64,000 nt of DNA from Algorimicrobium hallyeonense (GTDB lineage Bacteria; Bacteroidota; Bacteroidia; Flavobacteriales; Flavobacteriaceae): assembly GCF_042657385.1 (NCBI RefSeq), contig NZ_JBHSLA010000003.1, positions 372,001 through 436,000 of the forward strand, read 5' to 3'. The notes under the pieces were generated by a model. That model saw nothing but the letters and a program-made list of their open reading frames with translations, did not search any database and was not told the DNA's origin. Each line of letters begins with the position of its first letter. Position 1 is the first letter of the stretch. Below, piece after piece: positions 46,001-54,859 of this stretch. A program made the position numbers and the translations under genes.

Positions 46001-47731
46001 CTAGTTTAGATTCATCTCCTTCAAAATTGCATCAATTTTGTTTTCCAATTTCTGTTCCGTTGCTTGAAACGCTGACACATTGTCCAGAGTGGTATTAACG
46101 CTAATGTAAAACTTAATTTTGGGTTCAGTGCCACTTGGTCTTAAAGCTATTTGACTACCATCTTCCAAATAATAAATAAGCACATTGGATTTTGGCACAT
46201 GAATTTGTTCAATATAGCCATTGCTTAATTGCCTGGATTGTGATAATTGATAATCTTCAATTTTCATAACTTTAGATCCATTCACCTTTTCTAAAGGGTT
46301 TTCCCGTGCATCATACATCATCTGTTTGATTTCTTGAGCACCTTCAATACCTTTTTTAGTGATAGAAACTAAACGTTCTTTATAAAAGCCATGTTCTATA
46401 TATAAGTTGATTAATGCTTCATAAATGGAGCTGCCTTGTGCTTTTGCTTGGGCTGCAATTTCGCAAGCCAAAAGAGTTGCGGTAACAGCATCTTTATCGC
46501 GAACAAAATCGCCAACCATAAACCCGAAACTTTCTTCACCACCACCAATAAAATTAAGTTCTGGAAAGTCTTTTATCATTTTAGCTATCCATTTAAATCC
46601 GGTTAAGCCAATTTTACATTCCACCTGATATGCATCTGCTAACTGTTGCATCATAGGTGTGGATACAATGGTAGAGCCAATAAACTCCTTACCTTTAATT
46701 TTGTCCGCTTTTTTCCATTGCTTTAACAAAAATTCCGTCATGATTATCATGGCTTGATTTCCATTAAGGATAATCATTTCATTATCTAAATCTCTAACAG
46801 CTACACCAACCCGATCACTATCGGGATCGGTACCGATAACAATATCAGCTTGTACTTTTTCAGCTAATTCCAAAGCCATTTTTAAGGCTGCTGGTTCTTC
46901 AGGATTTGGCGATTTTACTGTAGGAAAATCACCGTCTGGTTTGGCTTGCTCTTCAACAATATGAACTTGATTATAACCCGCTCGTTTTAAGGTTTCCGGA
47001 ATAATAGTAATAGATGTGCCATGTAAGGAAGTGAAAACAATATTCAGATTATCTTTTGCTTTTTGATGTGTATTAAAACTTCCATTTTTAACGGAAGCAT
47101 TAATGAATACATTATCTAGAGCTTCACCAATATAATTAATTAACGGTTCTTGCGCTTCAAAATTAATTTCAGCATATTCTAATCGATTAATTTCGGCAAT
47201 AATTTCAGCATCTTGCGGTGGTACTAATTGGCCACCATCTTGCCAATACACTTTAAAACCGTTGTATTCTGGCGGATTATGAGATGCCGTTAAAACTATG
47301 CCACAGTGGCATTTTAAATATTTTAGTGTGAAGGATAATTCAGGTGTTGGACGTAAATCTTCGAATAAAAAGACTTCAATATTATTGGCTGAAAATACAT
47401 CAGCAACCAATTTGGCTAAAGATTGGCTGTTATGTCGGCAATCGAAAGCAATGGCAACTTTTATAATTTCGCCAGGAAAGCTTTGTTTTAAATAGTTGCT
47501 TAAGCCTTGTGTGTTTTTTCCTAATGTATATTTGTTAATTCGGTTGGTCCCGATTCCCATAATACCGCGCATACCACCAGTTCCAAACTCTAAATCTTTA
47601 TGGAAAGCCTCCTGCAATTCCGCGGGATTGGTGGCGATTAAGTTTTTTATATATACTTGAGTCTCTGTATCAAAAGTAGGCGTTAACCATGTGTTTATAC
47701 GCGCTAATAATTCAGGTTTAATATGTATCAT
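46001..47731 (-). CDS. Phosphohexomutase (phosphoglucomutase/phosphomannomutase)
   Basis: 576 residues, four-domain alpha-D-phosphohexomutase. Active-site serine Ser150 in TASHNPPEYNGF, metal-binding loop GTDPDSDRVG, sugar-binding GGGEESFGF and phosphate-binding RPSGTEPKIKFY are intact. It interconverts hexose 1- and 6-phosphates for cell-wall and glycan synthesis. Length and motifs are of the PGM2-like (phosphoribomutase/glucose) subgroup, but the preferred sugar is not certain. Confidence 0.92.
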   Translation of the reverse strand: MIHIKPELLARINTWLTPTFDTETQVYIKNLIATNPAELQEAFHKDLEFGTGGMRGIMGIGTNRINKYTLGKNTQGLSNYLKQSFPGEIIKVAIAFDCRHNSQSLAKLVADVFSANNIEVFLFEDLRPTPELSFTLKYLKCHCGIVLTASHNPPEYNGFKVYWQDGGQLVPPQDAEIIAEINRLEYAEINFEAQEPLINYIGEALDNVFINASVKNGSFNTHQKAKDNLNIVFTSLHGTSITIIPETLKRAGYNQVHIVEEQAKPDGDFPTVKSPNPEEPAALKMALELAEKVQADIVIGTDPDSDRVGVAVRDLDNEMIILNGNQAMIIMTEFLLKQWKKADKIKGKEFIGSTIVSTPMMQQLADAYQVECKIGLTGFKWIAKMIKDFPELNFIGGGEESFGFMVGDFVRDKDAVTATLLACEIAAQAKAQGSSIYEALINLYIEHGFYKERLVSITKKGIEGAQEIKQMMYDARENPLEKVNGSKVMKIEDYQLSQSRQLSNGYIEQIHVPKSNVLIYYLEDGSQIALRPSGTEPKIKFYISVNTTLDNVSAFQATEQKLENKIDAILKEMNLN

Positions 47732-47791
47732 AGTTAAAATAAAGTAGCGTACAATAGTACGAAATTCATAAAAATGTGTGCTAGATAACTG

Positions 47792-48733
47792 TTAAATAGC
47801 ATCTTTTATTAAATACCGCTTTCTGTTTTCTTTGGTTCGCAATATAATTTCGCCTAGAAAGCCAGCAACAAAAAATTGCGTACCAATTATCATGGTTACC
47901 AAAGCAATAAAAAACTGTGGTCTGTCTGTAATAAGACGACCATCAGGATTTAAAAATAGTTTATCAATTCCTAAATAAAAGGAAAATGCAAATCCAATAG
48001 CAAACATCATGACGCCAAGTGCACCAAATAAATGCATGGGTCTTCTTCCAAATCTGGAAATAAACCATATGGTAATTAAATCTAGAAAACCGTGAATAAA
48101 ACGATCCATTCCAAATTTTGTTTCGCCATACTTTCTAGCTTGATGCTGCACCACTTTTTCACCAATTTTAGTAAAGCCTGCATTTTTTGCTAATACCGGA
48201 ATATAACGATGCATTTCACCATTTACATCAATGTTTTTTACCACATTTTGTCGGTATGCTTTTAGTCCGCAATTAAAATCATTGAGTTTAACACCCGACG
48301 TTTTTCGAGCTGCCCAATTGAACAATTTAGACGGCATATTTTTAGAAAGAACGGCGTCGTAGCGTTTTTTCTTCCAACCGGAAACCATGTCAAAACCTTC
48401 CGATAGAATCATATTGTATAAATCAGGAATTTCTTCTGGATTGTCCTGAAGATCGGCATCCATGGTAATTACAACATCGCCTTGTGCTTTTTCAAAACCA
48501 GCGTGTAAAGCTTGGGATTTTCCAAAATTCCTTAAAAACTGAATGCCTTTTACTGCGTTATTTTTTTCGGAAAGCTGTTGAATGATTTTCCAAGAATCAT
48601 CTGTGCTACCATCATCAATAAAAAGGATTTCATAAGAAAAATGATTGGATTGCATAACTTTTGCAATCCAATCATGTAGTTCTATTAAAGACTCTTGTTC
48701 GTTAAGTAGTGGTATGACTACTGATATATTCAT
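47792..48733 (-). CDS. GT2 glycosyltransferase with two C-terminal membrane helices (DPM1/GtrB-like)
   Basis: 313 residues. GT-A fold with DDGSTD and DxD-type MDADLQDN motifs and a QHQARKYGETKFG segment typical of polyprenyl-phosphate glycosyltransferases; two membrane helices at about 232-256 and 272-297. It probably transfers a sugar to undecaprenyl phosphate for surface glycans. It lies upstream of the mutase on the same strand after 60 bases. Confidence 0.9.
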   Translation of the reverse strand: MNISVVIPLLNEQESLIELHDWIAKVMQSNHFSYEILFIDDGSTDDSWKIIQQLSEKNNAVKGIQFLRNFGKSQALHAGFEKAQGDVVITMDADLQDNPEEIPDLYNMILSEGFDMVSGWKKKRYDAVLSKNMPSKLFNWAARKTSGVKLNDFNCGLKAYRQNVVKNIDVNGEMHRYIPVLAKNAGFTKIGEKVVQHQARKYGETKFGMDRFIHGFLDLITIWFISRFGRRPMHLFGALGVMMFAIGFAFSFYLGIDKLFLNPDGRLITDRPQFFIALVTMIIGTQFFVAGFLGEIILRTKENRKRYLIKDAI

Positions 48734-48776
48734 GTACGTGATTTCATATGTGAAACACCAAAAGTAACGAAATTAT

Positions 48777-49307
48777 TTAAGCTTGTATATCTTCTTTTTT
48801 AACAACCAAAGCTACAATAAGGCCAACGACGCTAAATCCGACTAATTGAAATGCTAAAGCTTGTAAAATATTACCCAAGGAGTACATGTCTTCTTGCTTT
48901 TCCATTTCTTCAACTATTTGGGCAATAGATTCTTCTGGCGCACCAAAGCCACGCATCATTTCAACCTGTGAGGCAAGTATTTTTTCTTGTAATATTCCTG
49001 ACGCTTCTGGATCCACAATATTGAAAATTACATAACTAACAACAGTGCTAATCACTAAGCCTATAAGGACTGTGATAAAAAAAGATGTAAAAGCACCTTT
49101 AAAGCTAATAAAGCCTTTTAGTGCACCTCTTGATTTTGTTGAAGACATAACACCTAAAACAATAACCAAAATCATCATGGCAATTCCAAACCACCATTTC
49201 GTAAATAAATCTAGGCTTATGGCATAAGCCATAACAGTTAATAATGATAAAATTCCGCCAAGGTACAGACCGAAATTAATGGCAATTGATTTAGTAGATG
49301 TTTCCAT
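48777..49307 (-). CDS. DUF4199 membrane protein
   Basis: 176 residues, four hydrophobic segments and a periplasmic or cytoplasmic loop with acidic residues (MRGFGAPEESIAQIVEEMEK). It matches the DUF4199 family, widespread in Bacteroidota and without known function. It is 43 bases upstream of the glycosyltransferase, suggesting co-expression. The 285-base gap beyond its start (to 49592) holds the rpmE2 promoter and otherwise nothing I recognise. Confidence 0.85.
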   Translation of the reverse strand: METSTKSIAINFGLYLGGILSLLTVMAYAISLDLFTKWWFGIAMMILVIVLGVMSSTKSRGALKGFISFKGAFTSFFITVLIGLVISTVVSYVIFNIVDPEASGILQEKILASQVEMMRGFGAPEESIAQIVEEMEKQEDMYSLGNILQALAFQLVGFSVVGLIVALVVKKEDIQA

Positions 49308-49547
49308 TTTGTTAATTTCTTTTAGTTGATTATAAAAAGTTAGTAAACAAATATAGCAAAACGTTACAATAAACTGTATTTTAAATAAGCTCTATTGTGT
49401 AATTATGGGAAGTTGTTTACTTTTGCATATTGAAGAGAAAAGTGTAAAAAAGCAATAAGAAAATAGAGGTAAGACTGAATAATTTAGTAATATGACATAT
49501 TTCATATAAATAAATTAAAAAAGTATTGCATAGTTATTAAAATTGCC

Positions 49548-49555
49548 TAAATTTG
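49548..49555 (+). promoter_or_regulatory. -7 element of rpmE2
   Basis: TAAATTTG, exact TAnnTTTG match, 37 bases before the ATG. An ATTG at 49525-49528 lies 19 bp upstream and could be the -33 element (consensus TTTG). Confidence 0.65.
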
Positions 49556-49592
49556 CACTTCGAAAAAAGTTAAGATATTAAAGCATTTAGCG

Positions 49593-49844
49593 ATGAAAAA
49601 AGAAATACATCCAGAAAATTATAGAGTAGTAGCGTTTAAAGACATGTCTAACGACGACGTTTTTTTAACAAAATCTACAGCAAACACGAACGAAACTTTA
49701 GAAGTGGAAGGTGTTGAATATCCATTAATTAAAATGGAGATTTCTAGAACATCACACCCTTTTTACACAGGTAAATCTAAATTAATTGATACGGCTGGTC
49801 GTATTGACAAGTTTAAAACTAAATACGCTAAATTTAAAAAATAA
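49593..49844 (+). CDS. rpmE2: Ribosomal protein L31, type B (zinc-free)
   Basis: 83 residues, beginning MKKEIHPENYRVVAFKDMS, typical of type B L31. There is no cysteine, so it is the zinc-independent form. It replaces or supplements the zinc-binding L31 on the large ribosomal subunit. No Zur box can be recognised in the promoter. A strong terminator follows. Confidence 0.95.
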   Translation: MKKEIHPENYRVVAFKDMSNDDVFLTKSTANTNETLEVEGVEYPLIKMEISRTSHPFYTGKSKLIDTAGRIDKFKTKYAKFKK

Positions 49845-49866
49845 ATTTAGTCCAAAATATATTTCT

Positions 49867-49897
49867 AAAAGCCTTTCAACTATTGAAAGGCTTTTTT
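49867..49897 (+). terminator. Terminator of rpmE2
   Basis: AAAAGCCTTTCAA (49867-49879) / TTGAAAGGCTTTT (49883-49895), perfect 13-bp stem, loop CTA, then T residues. Confidence 0.95.
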
Positions 49898-49921
49898 TAT
49901 TTTTACCAAAAAGCATATAAT

Positions 49922-51097
49922 ATGAACTACATTCTTTTTGATGGTCCTTCGCGCAATAATTTATTGCCATTTACGTACACGCGTCCGGTTGCCGATATTC
50001 GTATTGGTATATTAACTATTCGTGAGAAATGGGAAATTTATTTAGGCTCTACAACCACGACAGTCACTGAAGAGTATTTATCGGACAAATACCCAATGGT
50101 TGAAATGGAGCAGAATGTCATGATTAATGCATCCTATTTACCTAATGATGAATTGGTAGCCATGATTACAGATTTAAGTGAAAACCAAGCTATTTTTAAG
50201 GATGAGGATGTAATTGCTTTTTACACGAAAGAATCTCAAGAGGAGGTTAATTTTGATTCTTATGAGGCCATTGAGTATACTGATTCGCTTTTAAAAGTTG
50301 AAAATACATGGGATATTTTTTCTAAAAATGGCGAAGCGATTCAAGATGATTTTGAACTACTAACAACGAATAGAAAATCGCAACCCATTCCCGCAACGGT
50401 AAATACCATTCATCCGGAATCTATTTTTATTGAAGAAGGTGCCAAACTGGATTTTGTAACCTTGAATGCTACAAATGGGCCAATATATATAGGTAAGGAT
50501 GCCGAAGTTATGGAGGGAAGCGTTATTCGCGGACCTTTTGCTTTATGTGATCATGCAACCGTGAAAATGGCTTCTAAAATTTACGGCCCAACAACGGTTG
50601 GACCTCATAGTAAGGTAGGAGGAGAGGTTACTAATTCTGTAATTTTCGCCTATTCTAATAAAGGGCATGATGGATTTTTAGGAAATTCTGTTATTGGCGA
50701 ATGGTGCAATTTAGGTGCCGATACTAATAACTCGAATTTAAAAAACAATTATGCGGAAGTGCGCCTGTGGGATTACCAAAAAGAAGGATTTGCAAAAACA
50801 GGTTTACAATTCTGTGGACTCATGATGGGTGACCACAGTAAATGTGGTATTAACACCATGTTTAATACGGGAACGGTTGTAGGTGTTAGTGCTAATGTTT
50901 TTGGGAGTGGATTTCCACGAAATTTCGTGCCAAGTTTTTCTTGGGGAGGAAGCAGTGGGTTTACAACTTATTTAACCAAAAAAGCTTTTGAAGTTGCCGA
51001 AGTTGTTATGTCACGACGCGATATAGAATTTACGGAACAAGATGCCGCTATTTTGGAGCATGTATTTGAAGAAACCAAACGATTTAGAAGAGAATAG
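49922..51097 (+). CDS. GlmU-like putative sugar nucleotidyltransferase with left-handed beta-helix
   Basis: 391 residues from the ATG at 49922; the upstream ATG at 49883 lies inside the rpmE2 terminator. The N-terminal domain begins NYILFDGPSRNNLLPFTYTRP in place of the usual pyrophosphorylase loop LAAGxGTRM, so nucleotidyl transfer is uncertain. The C-terminal half holds hexapeptide repeats of a left-handed beta-helix (IYIGKDAEVMEG, VIRGPFALCDHA). It is annotated as GlmU family in Bacteroidota; a true role in amino-sugar nucleotide metabolism is likely but unproven. Confidence 0.88.
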   Translation: MNYILFDGPSRNNLLPFTYTRPVADIRIGILTIREKWEIYLGSTTTTVTEEYLSDKYPMVEMEQNVMINASYLPNDELVAMITDLSENQAIFKDEDVIAFYTKESQEEVNFDSYEAIEYTDSLLKVENTWDIFSKNGEAIQDDFELLTTNRKSQPIPATVNTIHPESIFIEEGAKLDFVTLNATNGPIYIGKDAEVMEGSVIRGPFALCDHATVKMASKIYGPTTVGPHSKVGGEVTNSVIFAYSNKGHDGFLGNSVIGEWCNLGADTNNSNLKNNYAEVRLWDYQKEGFAKTGLQFCGLMMGDHSKCGINTMFNTGTVVGVSANVFGSGFPRNFVPSFSWGGSSGFTTYLTKKAFEVAEVVMSRRDIEFTEQDAAILEHVFEETKRFRRE

Positions 51098-51127
51098 CAT
51101 CTAAAAATTTCACCTCTTTCATTAAAT

Positions 51128-52711
51128 TCAATCAGTCTTTTTCACGTGTTTTAACTCCAATAAGTTAATGGGGTTGATACCCAAACCCGAAATGTTTTTC
51201 CTTGTAAATCGGACAACTTCATCATAAAACATAGGTACAACAGGTGCAGAGGCCATAACTAAACTATCCATTTTGGTGTAAAGCCGTTCTCTTTCTAAAG
51301 TGTTAGTTTCTGTAAAAGCCTGTTCATACCAAGCATCAAACTGGTCATTTTTATAATGTGTGTAATTAGGACCATTAGGTGCAAAATTTTTGCTGTAGTA
51401 GAGTGATAAATAATTTTCAGCATCTGGATAATCTGCTACCCAGCTAGCGCGAAACATATCTAATTTACCATTTGCTTTAGAGTCTTTTAAACTAGAAGCA
51501 GGAATTACATTAATAGAAACTAATAGACCAGTTTTTTGGAGTTCTCTCTGGATATACTCGCAAAAACTTAAATAATTACTGGTGGTTGTAATCGTGATTT
51601 CAGGGTTTCTATTTCCAGTTTCTGTTTTAAATTGTTCAACCAATTCTTTTGCTTTTTCAGGCTGATAATTAAATCCGGATTTTTGACTATGACCAGGTAA
51701 GCCTTTTGGAATGAATCCGCCATGAGCTGGAATACCAACGCCATTCCGCAGGTAAATCATCATTTTCTCTCTGTCAAAACCATAATTTACTGCTTTTCTA
51801 ATATATTCTGATTGTATTTCCGCAACGTCAGAATCCATATAAAACGCCAAATATTCCGTATTTAAATAAGGACCACGTATCATGTTTACATCATTGGAAT
51901 AATTGTCACGAAGTGTTCCATTGGTTGTTAGAATTTCATCCTTATATGATGCATCCAAACCAGATACATAGTCTATGTTTCCTTGTGCAAATTGTAAAAA
52001 TTCACTTTGCTTATCCGGAAGAAATGTTATGGCAATAGCTTCTAAATACGGAAGCTTTTTACCTTGTTTATCAGATTCGAAATAATTAGTATGCTTTCTG
52101 AAAACGAGCTTTAAGTTTTCTTCCCATCGTTTAAATTTAAAGGGACCAGTACCAATTGGATGTGCTCTAAAATCAGTGCCATAATGTTCTACAATTTCCT
52201 TCGGAACTACGGAACAATACTTCATGGTTAGTAAACCTAAAAAAGCAGGAAAGGGCTGTGTCAGTTTTATTTCGAAAATAGAATCATTAACCGCATAAAA
52301 GTCCTCTACTTTATTTAACACCCAGCTACCAGGCGATGCAATTTGTTTGTCTTTTATTCGGTTAAAGCTGTATTCAAAATCGGAAGCCTTTACCGTTCTG
52401 GTAGAATCCTCACCAAATAATCCATGATTATGAAAATACACGTCATGACGTAAGGTAAATGTATAGGTTTTAGCACTATCTGAAACTACCCAGTTTTTAG
52501 CAATACTTGGTTTAACGTTTAAGCTGTCATCCATTTCCACCAAACCATTAAAAAGCTGATTAGTTGCCCAAATATCTGCCAAATCTTTAGAAAAGGCAGG
52601 ATCTAAAGAACTGATGTTTTTATGCTCATTATACCTAAATATATTTGTTAGCTCCTGTTTATCAGACGAACATCCTAAAAAGAGCAAAAAAATAACAGTG
52701 TAATATTTCAT
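51128..52711 (-). CDS. Peptide/solute-binding lipoprotein (SBP family 5)
   Basis: About 527 residues from the ATG at 52711 (MKYYTVIFLLFLGCSS, lipobox Cys near residue 14; an ATG at 52720 adds three). Matches the DppA/OppA type: RYNEHKNISSLDPAFSKD at the start, LNYxFDRE-like NYGFDREKMMIYLRNG in the middle and ASWVADYPDAENYLSLYYS near the end. It would capture oligopeptides or similar solutes outside the inner membrane. No ABC permease or ATPase genes are adjacent, so it must work with components elsewhere. Confidence 0.9.
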   Translation of the reverse strand: MKYYTVIFLLFLGCSSDKQELTNIFRYNEHKNISSLDPAFSKDLADIWATNQLFNGLVEMDDSLNVKPSIAKNWVVSDSAKTYTFTLRHDVYFHNHGLFGEDSTRTVKASDFEYSFNRIKDKQIASPGSWVLNKVEDFYAVNDSIFEIKLTQPFPAFLGLLTMKYCSVVPKEIVEHYGTDFRAHPIGTGPFKFKRWEENLKLVFRKHTNYFESDKQGKKLPYLEAIAITFLPDKQSEFLQFAQGNIDYVSGLDASYKDEILTTNGTLRDNYSNDVNMIRGPYLNTEYLAFYMDSDVAEIQSEYIRKAVNYGFDREKMMIYLRNGVGIPAHGGFIPKGLPGHSQKSGFNYQPEKAKELVEQFKTETGNRNPEITITTTSNYLSFCEYIQRELQKTGLLVSINVIPASSLKDSKANGKLDMFRASWVADYPDAENYLSLYYSKNFAPNGPNYTHYKNDQFDAWYEQAFTETNTLERERLYTKMDSLVMASAPVVPMFYDEVVRFTRKNISGLGINPINLLELKHVKKTD

Positions 52712-52766
52712 GATTATCAATTAGATTGTCTATATTTAGTGGTTATAAATCTAAAACTTTAAAATT

Positions 52767-53609
52767 ATGAAAAAAAATTACATTCTATTTTTATTAGCCG
52801 TAACATTTGTTTGGACTTTTCAAGCGCAAACAGTGATTACACAATCTGTTGATCCAACTTCTGTAACCGATGGCGGTGTAGCTTGTGGAGGTCAAGATGG
52901 AACTTACAGCGAAAATTCCTTTTACAGATCATATAATATGACAGCTTTAGGGGTGACAGATGATTTTGAAGTAACCTCTGTAGAATTTGGCCAAGGTAGT
53001 GCTAACGATGGGAAAGTTTTAACTTTAAATTTATACACTGCTTCTGCTGAAAATTTAGGAACTGCATCACTTACTTTGTTAGCATCTACGACGCATGTAG
53101 CAGCTGCTTCGGATGATTTGTCTGTAGTTTCAGTTGCGTTATCTGCAACAATTCCAGCTGGATCTATTGTAGCTTTAGAAGTTAATGCAGGTGATAGCGG
53201 TACAAATATTAATGAAACGTATTACCCTGGATTTAATGCTGCTGGCGAAAATGCGCCTAGTTATTTAAAGGCAGTTGAGTGCGGTATAACAGTACCAACA
53301 ACAGCCACAGCTATTGGGTATCCTGACAATCAATACGTCATGAATATTGTTGGTAATGCATTGAGCATTGATGAATTTTCATTAAATAATATTTCGGTGT
53401 CACCGAATCCAGCACAAAATTATATTCATATTAATTTCCCACAGTCAGTTTCTAATTTCTCAACGGAATTATATGACATTGCTGGAAAATTAGTTTTAAA
53501 ATCTAATAATATTGAAAGACTAAATATTGGTAAATTACACGCTGGTGTATATATATTAAAAGTAGCTACGGATACTGGTTCAGTTACTAAACGAATTATA
53601 AAGAGTTAA
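52767..53609 (+). CDS. T9SS-secreted protein, function unknown
   Basis: 280 residues. Signal peptide ending near FQAQ; beta-rich domain about 22-200 with a Gly/Ser/Thr-rich composition (DPTSVTDGGVACGGQDGTYS) and two cysteines; C-terminal T9SS type A sorting domain from about 208 (NISVSPNPAQNYIHINF, end VTKRIIKS). The N-terminal domain is not recognised; similar architecture is seen in putative flavobacterial surface proteins. Independent gene, divergent from the peptide-binding lipoprotein. Confidence 0.85.
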   Translation: MKKNYILFLLAVTFVWTFQAQTVITQSVDPTSVTDGGVACGGQDGTYSENSFYRSYNMTALGVTDDFEVTSVEFGQGSANDGKVLTLNLYTASAENLGTASLTLLASTTHVAAASDDLSVVSVALSATIPAGSIVALEVNAGDSGTNINETYYPGFNAAGENAPSYLKAVECGITVPTTATAIGYPDNQYVMNIVGNALSIDEFSLNNISVSPNPAQNYIHINFPQSVSNFSTELYDIAGKLVLKSNNIERLNIGKLHAGVYILKVATDTGSVTKRIIKS

Positions 53610-53630
53610 TATCGTAACTAATAAAACTTA

Positions 53631-53662
53631 AAAAGGCGTGCTTTAATTAAAGCACGCCTTTT
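53631..53662. terminator. Bidirectional terminator
   Basis: AAAAGGCGTGCTTTAA / TTAAAGCACGCCTTTT, a perfect 32-bp palindrome. It lies between convergent genes. Confidence 0.95.
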
Positions 53663-53730
53663 TTGTTGTTTTTCTATCAATTATAAAAAAAAGTGGCGTT
53701 GGCAGGAAAAATAAATAGGTATGTTCCCAA

Positions 53731-54027
53731 TTAGATGCGAACACCAACGGGAAGCATACTTTTGTATTGTCTGTTTTTTCTAATAAACCTGGCTATTTCA
53801 GGGCTTGTAGGAACAACACTTAAATTACGCTCTTGAATGTTTTTAAAAACGATAATTATAAATTCGTTTTGAAATGCTTCCGAAAATACGTCTTCCGGAA
53901 TAATAAGCTTTGTTAAAAATATTTTACGTTCCTGAAGTGAATATTCAATTTTTGCAAGTTGATCGTCTATTTTTAATTCAAACTGACGCAAAAAGTCATT
54001 GTCAATGAGTTCATGTTCTTCTATCAT
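53731..54027 (-). CDS. Small YjdJ-like putative N-acetyltransferase fold protein
   Basis: 98 residues, no signal peptide. The C-terminal part (NLSVVPTSPEIARFIRKNRQYKSMLPVGVRI) parallels the end of the YjdJ/GCN5-related short acetyltransferases, which read like VVPxCPFxxxxIxRHPEYxxLL. The expected glycine-rich CoA loop is not evident. Conserved in flavobacteria. The enzyme activity is doubtful; I would call it a hypothetical with distant GNAT similarity. Confidence 0.65.
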   Translation of the reverse strand: MIEEHELIDNDFLRQFELKIDDQLAKIEYSLQERKIFLTKLIIPEDVFSEAFQNEFIIIVFKNIQERNLSVVPTSPEIARFIRKNRQYKSMLPVGVRI

Positions 54028-54078
54028 AATATTCTTTTTTATTCAATGGAATTATAGGGAGTGAAAACTATTTTTATA

Positions 54079-54086
54079 TAGTTTTG
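54079..54086 (+). promoter_or_regulatory. -7 element for the hydrolase operon
   Basis: TAGTTTTG matches TAnnTTTG, 59 bases before the ATG at 54145. The minus-strand box for the small gene is only 5 bases away. Confidence 0.5.
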
Positions 54087-54091
54087 TAACA

Positions 54092-54099
54092 CAAATTTA
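54092..54099 (-). promoter_or_regulatory. -7 element for the YjdJ-like gene
   Basis: Minus strand TAAATTTG matches TAnnTTTG, 64 bases upstream of the ATG at 54027. It overlaps the divergent promoter region at 54079-54086. Confidence 0.5.
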
Positions 54100-54144
54100 C
54101 GAAAAAATATTGTCATTATTAATAATAAAGGCTTTTAATACCTT

Positions 54145-54825
54145 ATGAATCAAGATATAATACATGTATATTTTATGCCCGGATTAGCTGCTAGCTCAAC
54201 CATTTTTGAATATATAAAATTACCCGAATCAGATTTTAAAATTCACTTGTTGGAATGGCAAATTCCTGAAGAAAATGAAACACTTACCAATTATGCTTTA
54301 CGTATGGTAAATCAAATAACAGAAAAAAATGTGGCCTTAATTGGTGTTTCATTTGGTGGTGTTTTGGTTCAGGAAATGAGTAAGCATTTAAAAATTAAAC
54401 GATTAATTATTATTTCTAGTATAAAAAGCAAAAAGGAAATGCCCAAACGGATGAAAATTATGCGCGCTACTAAAGCCTTTAAATTGTTTCCGGCTTCTTT
54501 AATGGGTAATATGGATGTGTTGGCAAAATACGCTTTTGGAGAAACCGTTAAAAAACGCGTGGCGCTTTATAAAAAGTATCTGTCTGTAACAGACCCACGA
54601 TATATTAATTGGGCAGTTAAAGAAATGATTTGTTGGAATCAAAATAAAGCTCCAGAAAATATTATCCATATACACGGATCATTGGATAATGTTTTCCCAT
54701 ACAGGCATATTAAAAATTGCATTACAATTGATAAAGGAACACATATCATGATCCTCAATAAATACCGTTGGTTTAATGAACATTTACCAGAACTTATTTT
54801 AGAGGGTTCTAGTGAATCATGTTGA
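54145..54825 (+). CDS. Alpha/beta hydrolase
   Basis: 226 residues. Nucleophile elbow IGVSFGGVL (Gly-x-Ser-x-Gly), acid loop HGSLDNVFP and His loop GTHIMI fit the alpha/beta hydrolase triad. Substrate unknown; the short, lid-less form suggests an esterase or lipase-like activity. First gene of an operon with a lytic transglycosylase and a cardiolipin synthase. Confidence 0.88.
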   Translation: MNQDIIHVYFMPGLAASSTIFEYIKLPESDFKIHLLEWQIPEENETLTNYALRMVNQITEKNVALIGVSFGGVLVQEMSKHLKIKRLIIISSIKSKKEMPKRMKIMRATKAFKLFPASLMGNMDVLAKYAFGETVKKRVALYKKYLSVTDPRYINWAVKEMICWNQNKAPENIIHIHGSLDNVFPYRHIKNCITIDKGTHIMILNKYRWFNEHLPELILEGSSESC

Positions 54826-54859
54826 TTTTTTTTATAACTTTAAACAAAAACTTACAGAG

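Noticed and set aside
49883..49921. Start of the GlmU-like gene at 49883
   Set aside because: That ATG lies in the rpmE2 terminator arm; 49922 gives the conserved NYILFDGP start.
54812..54859. Overlapping start of the lytic transglycosylase
   Set aside because: Would overlap the hydrolase gene by 14 bases and put extra residues before a proper signal peptide.
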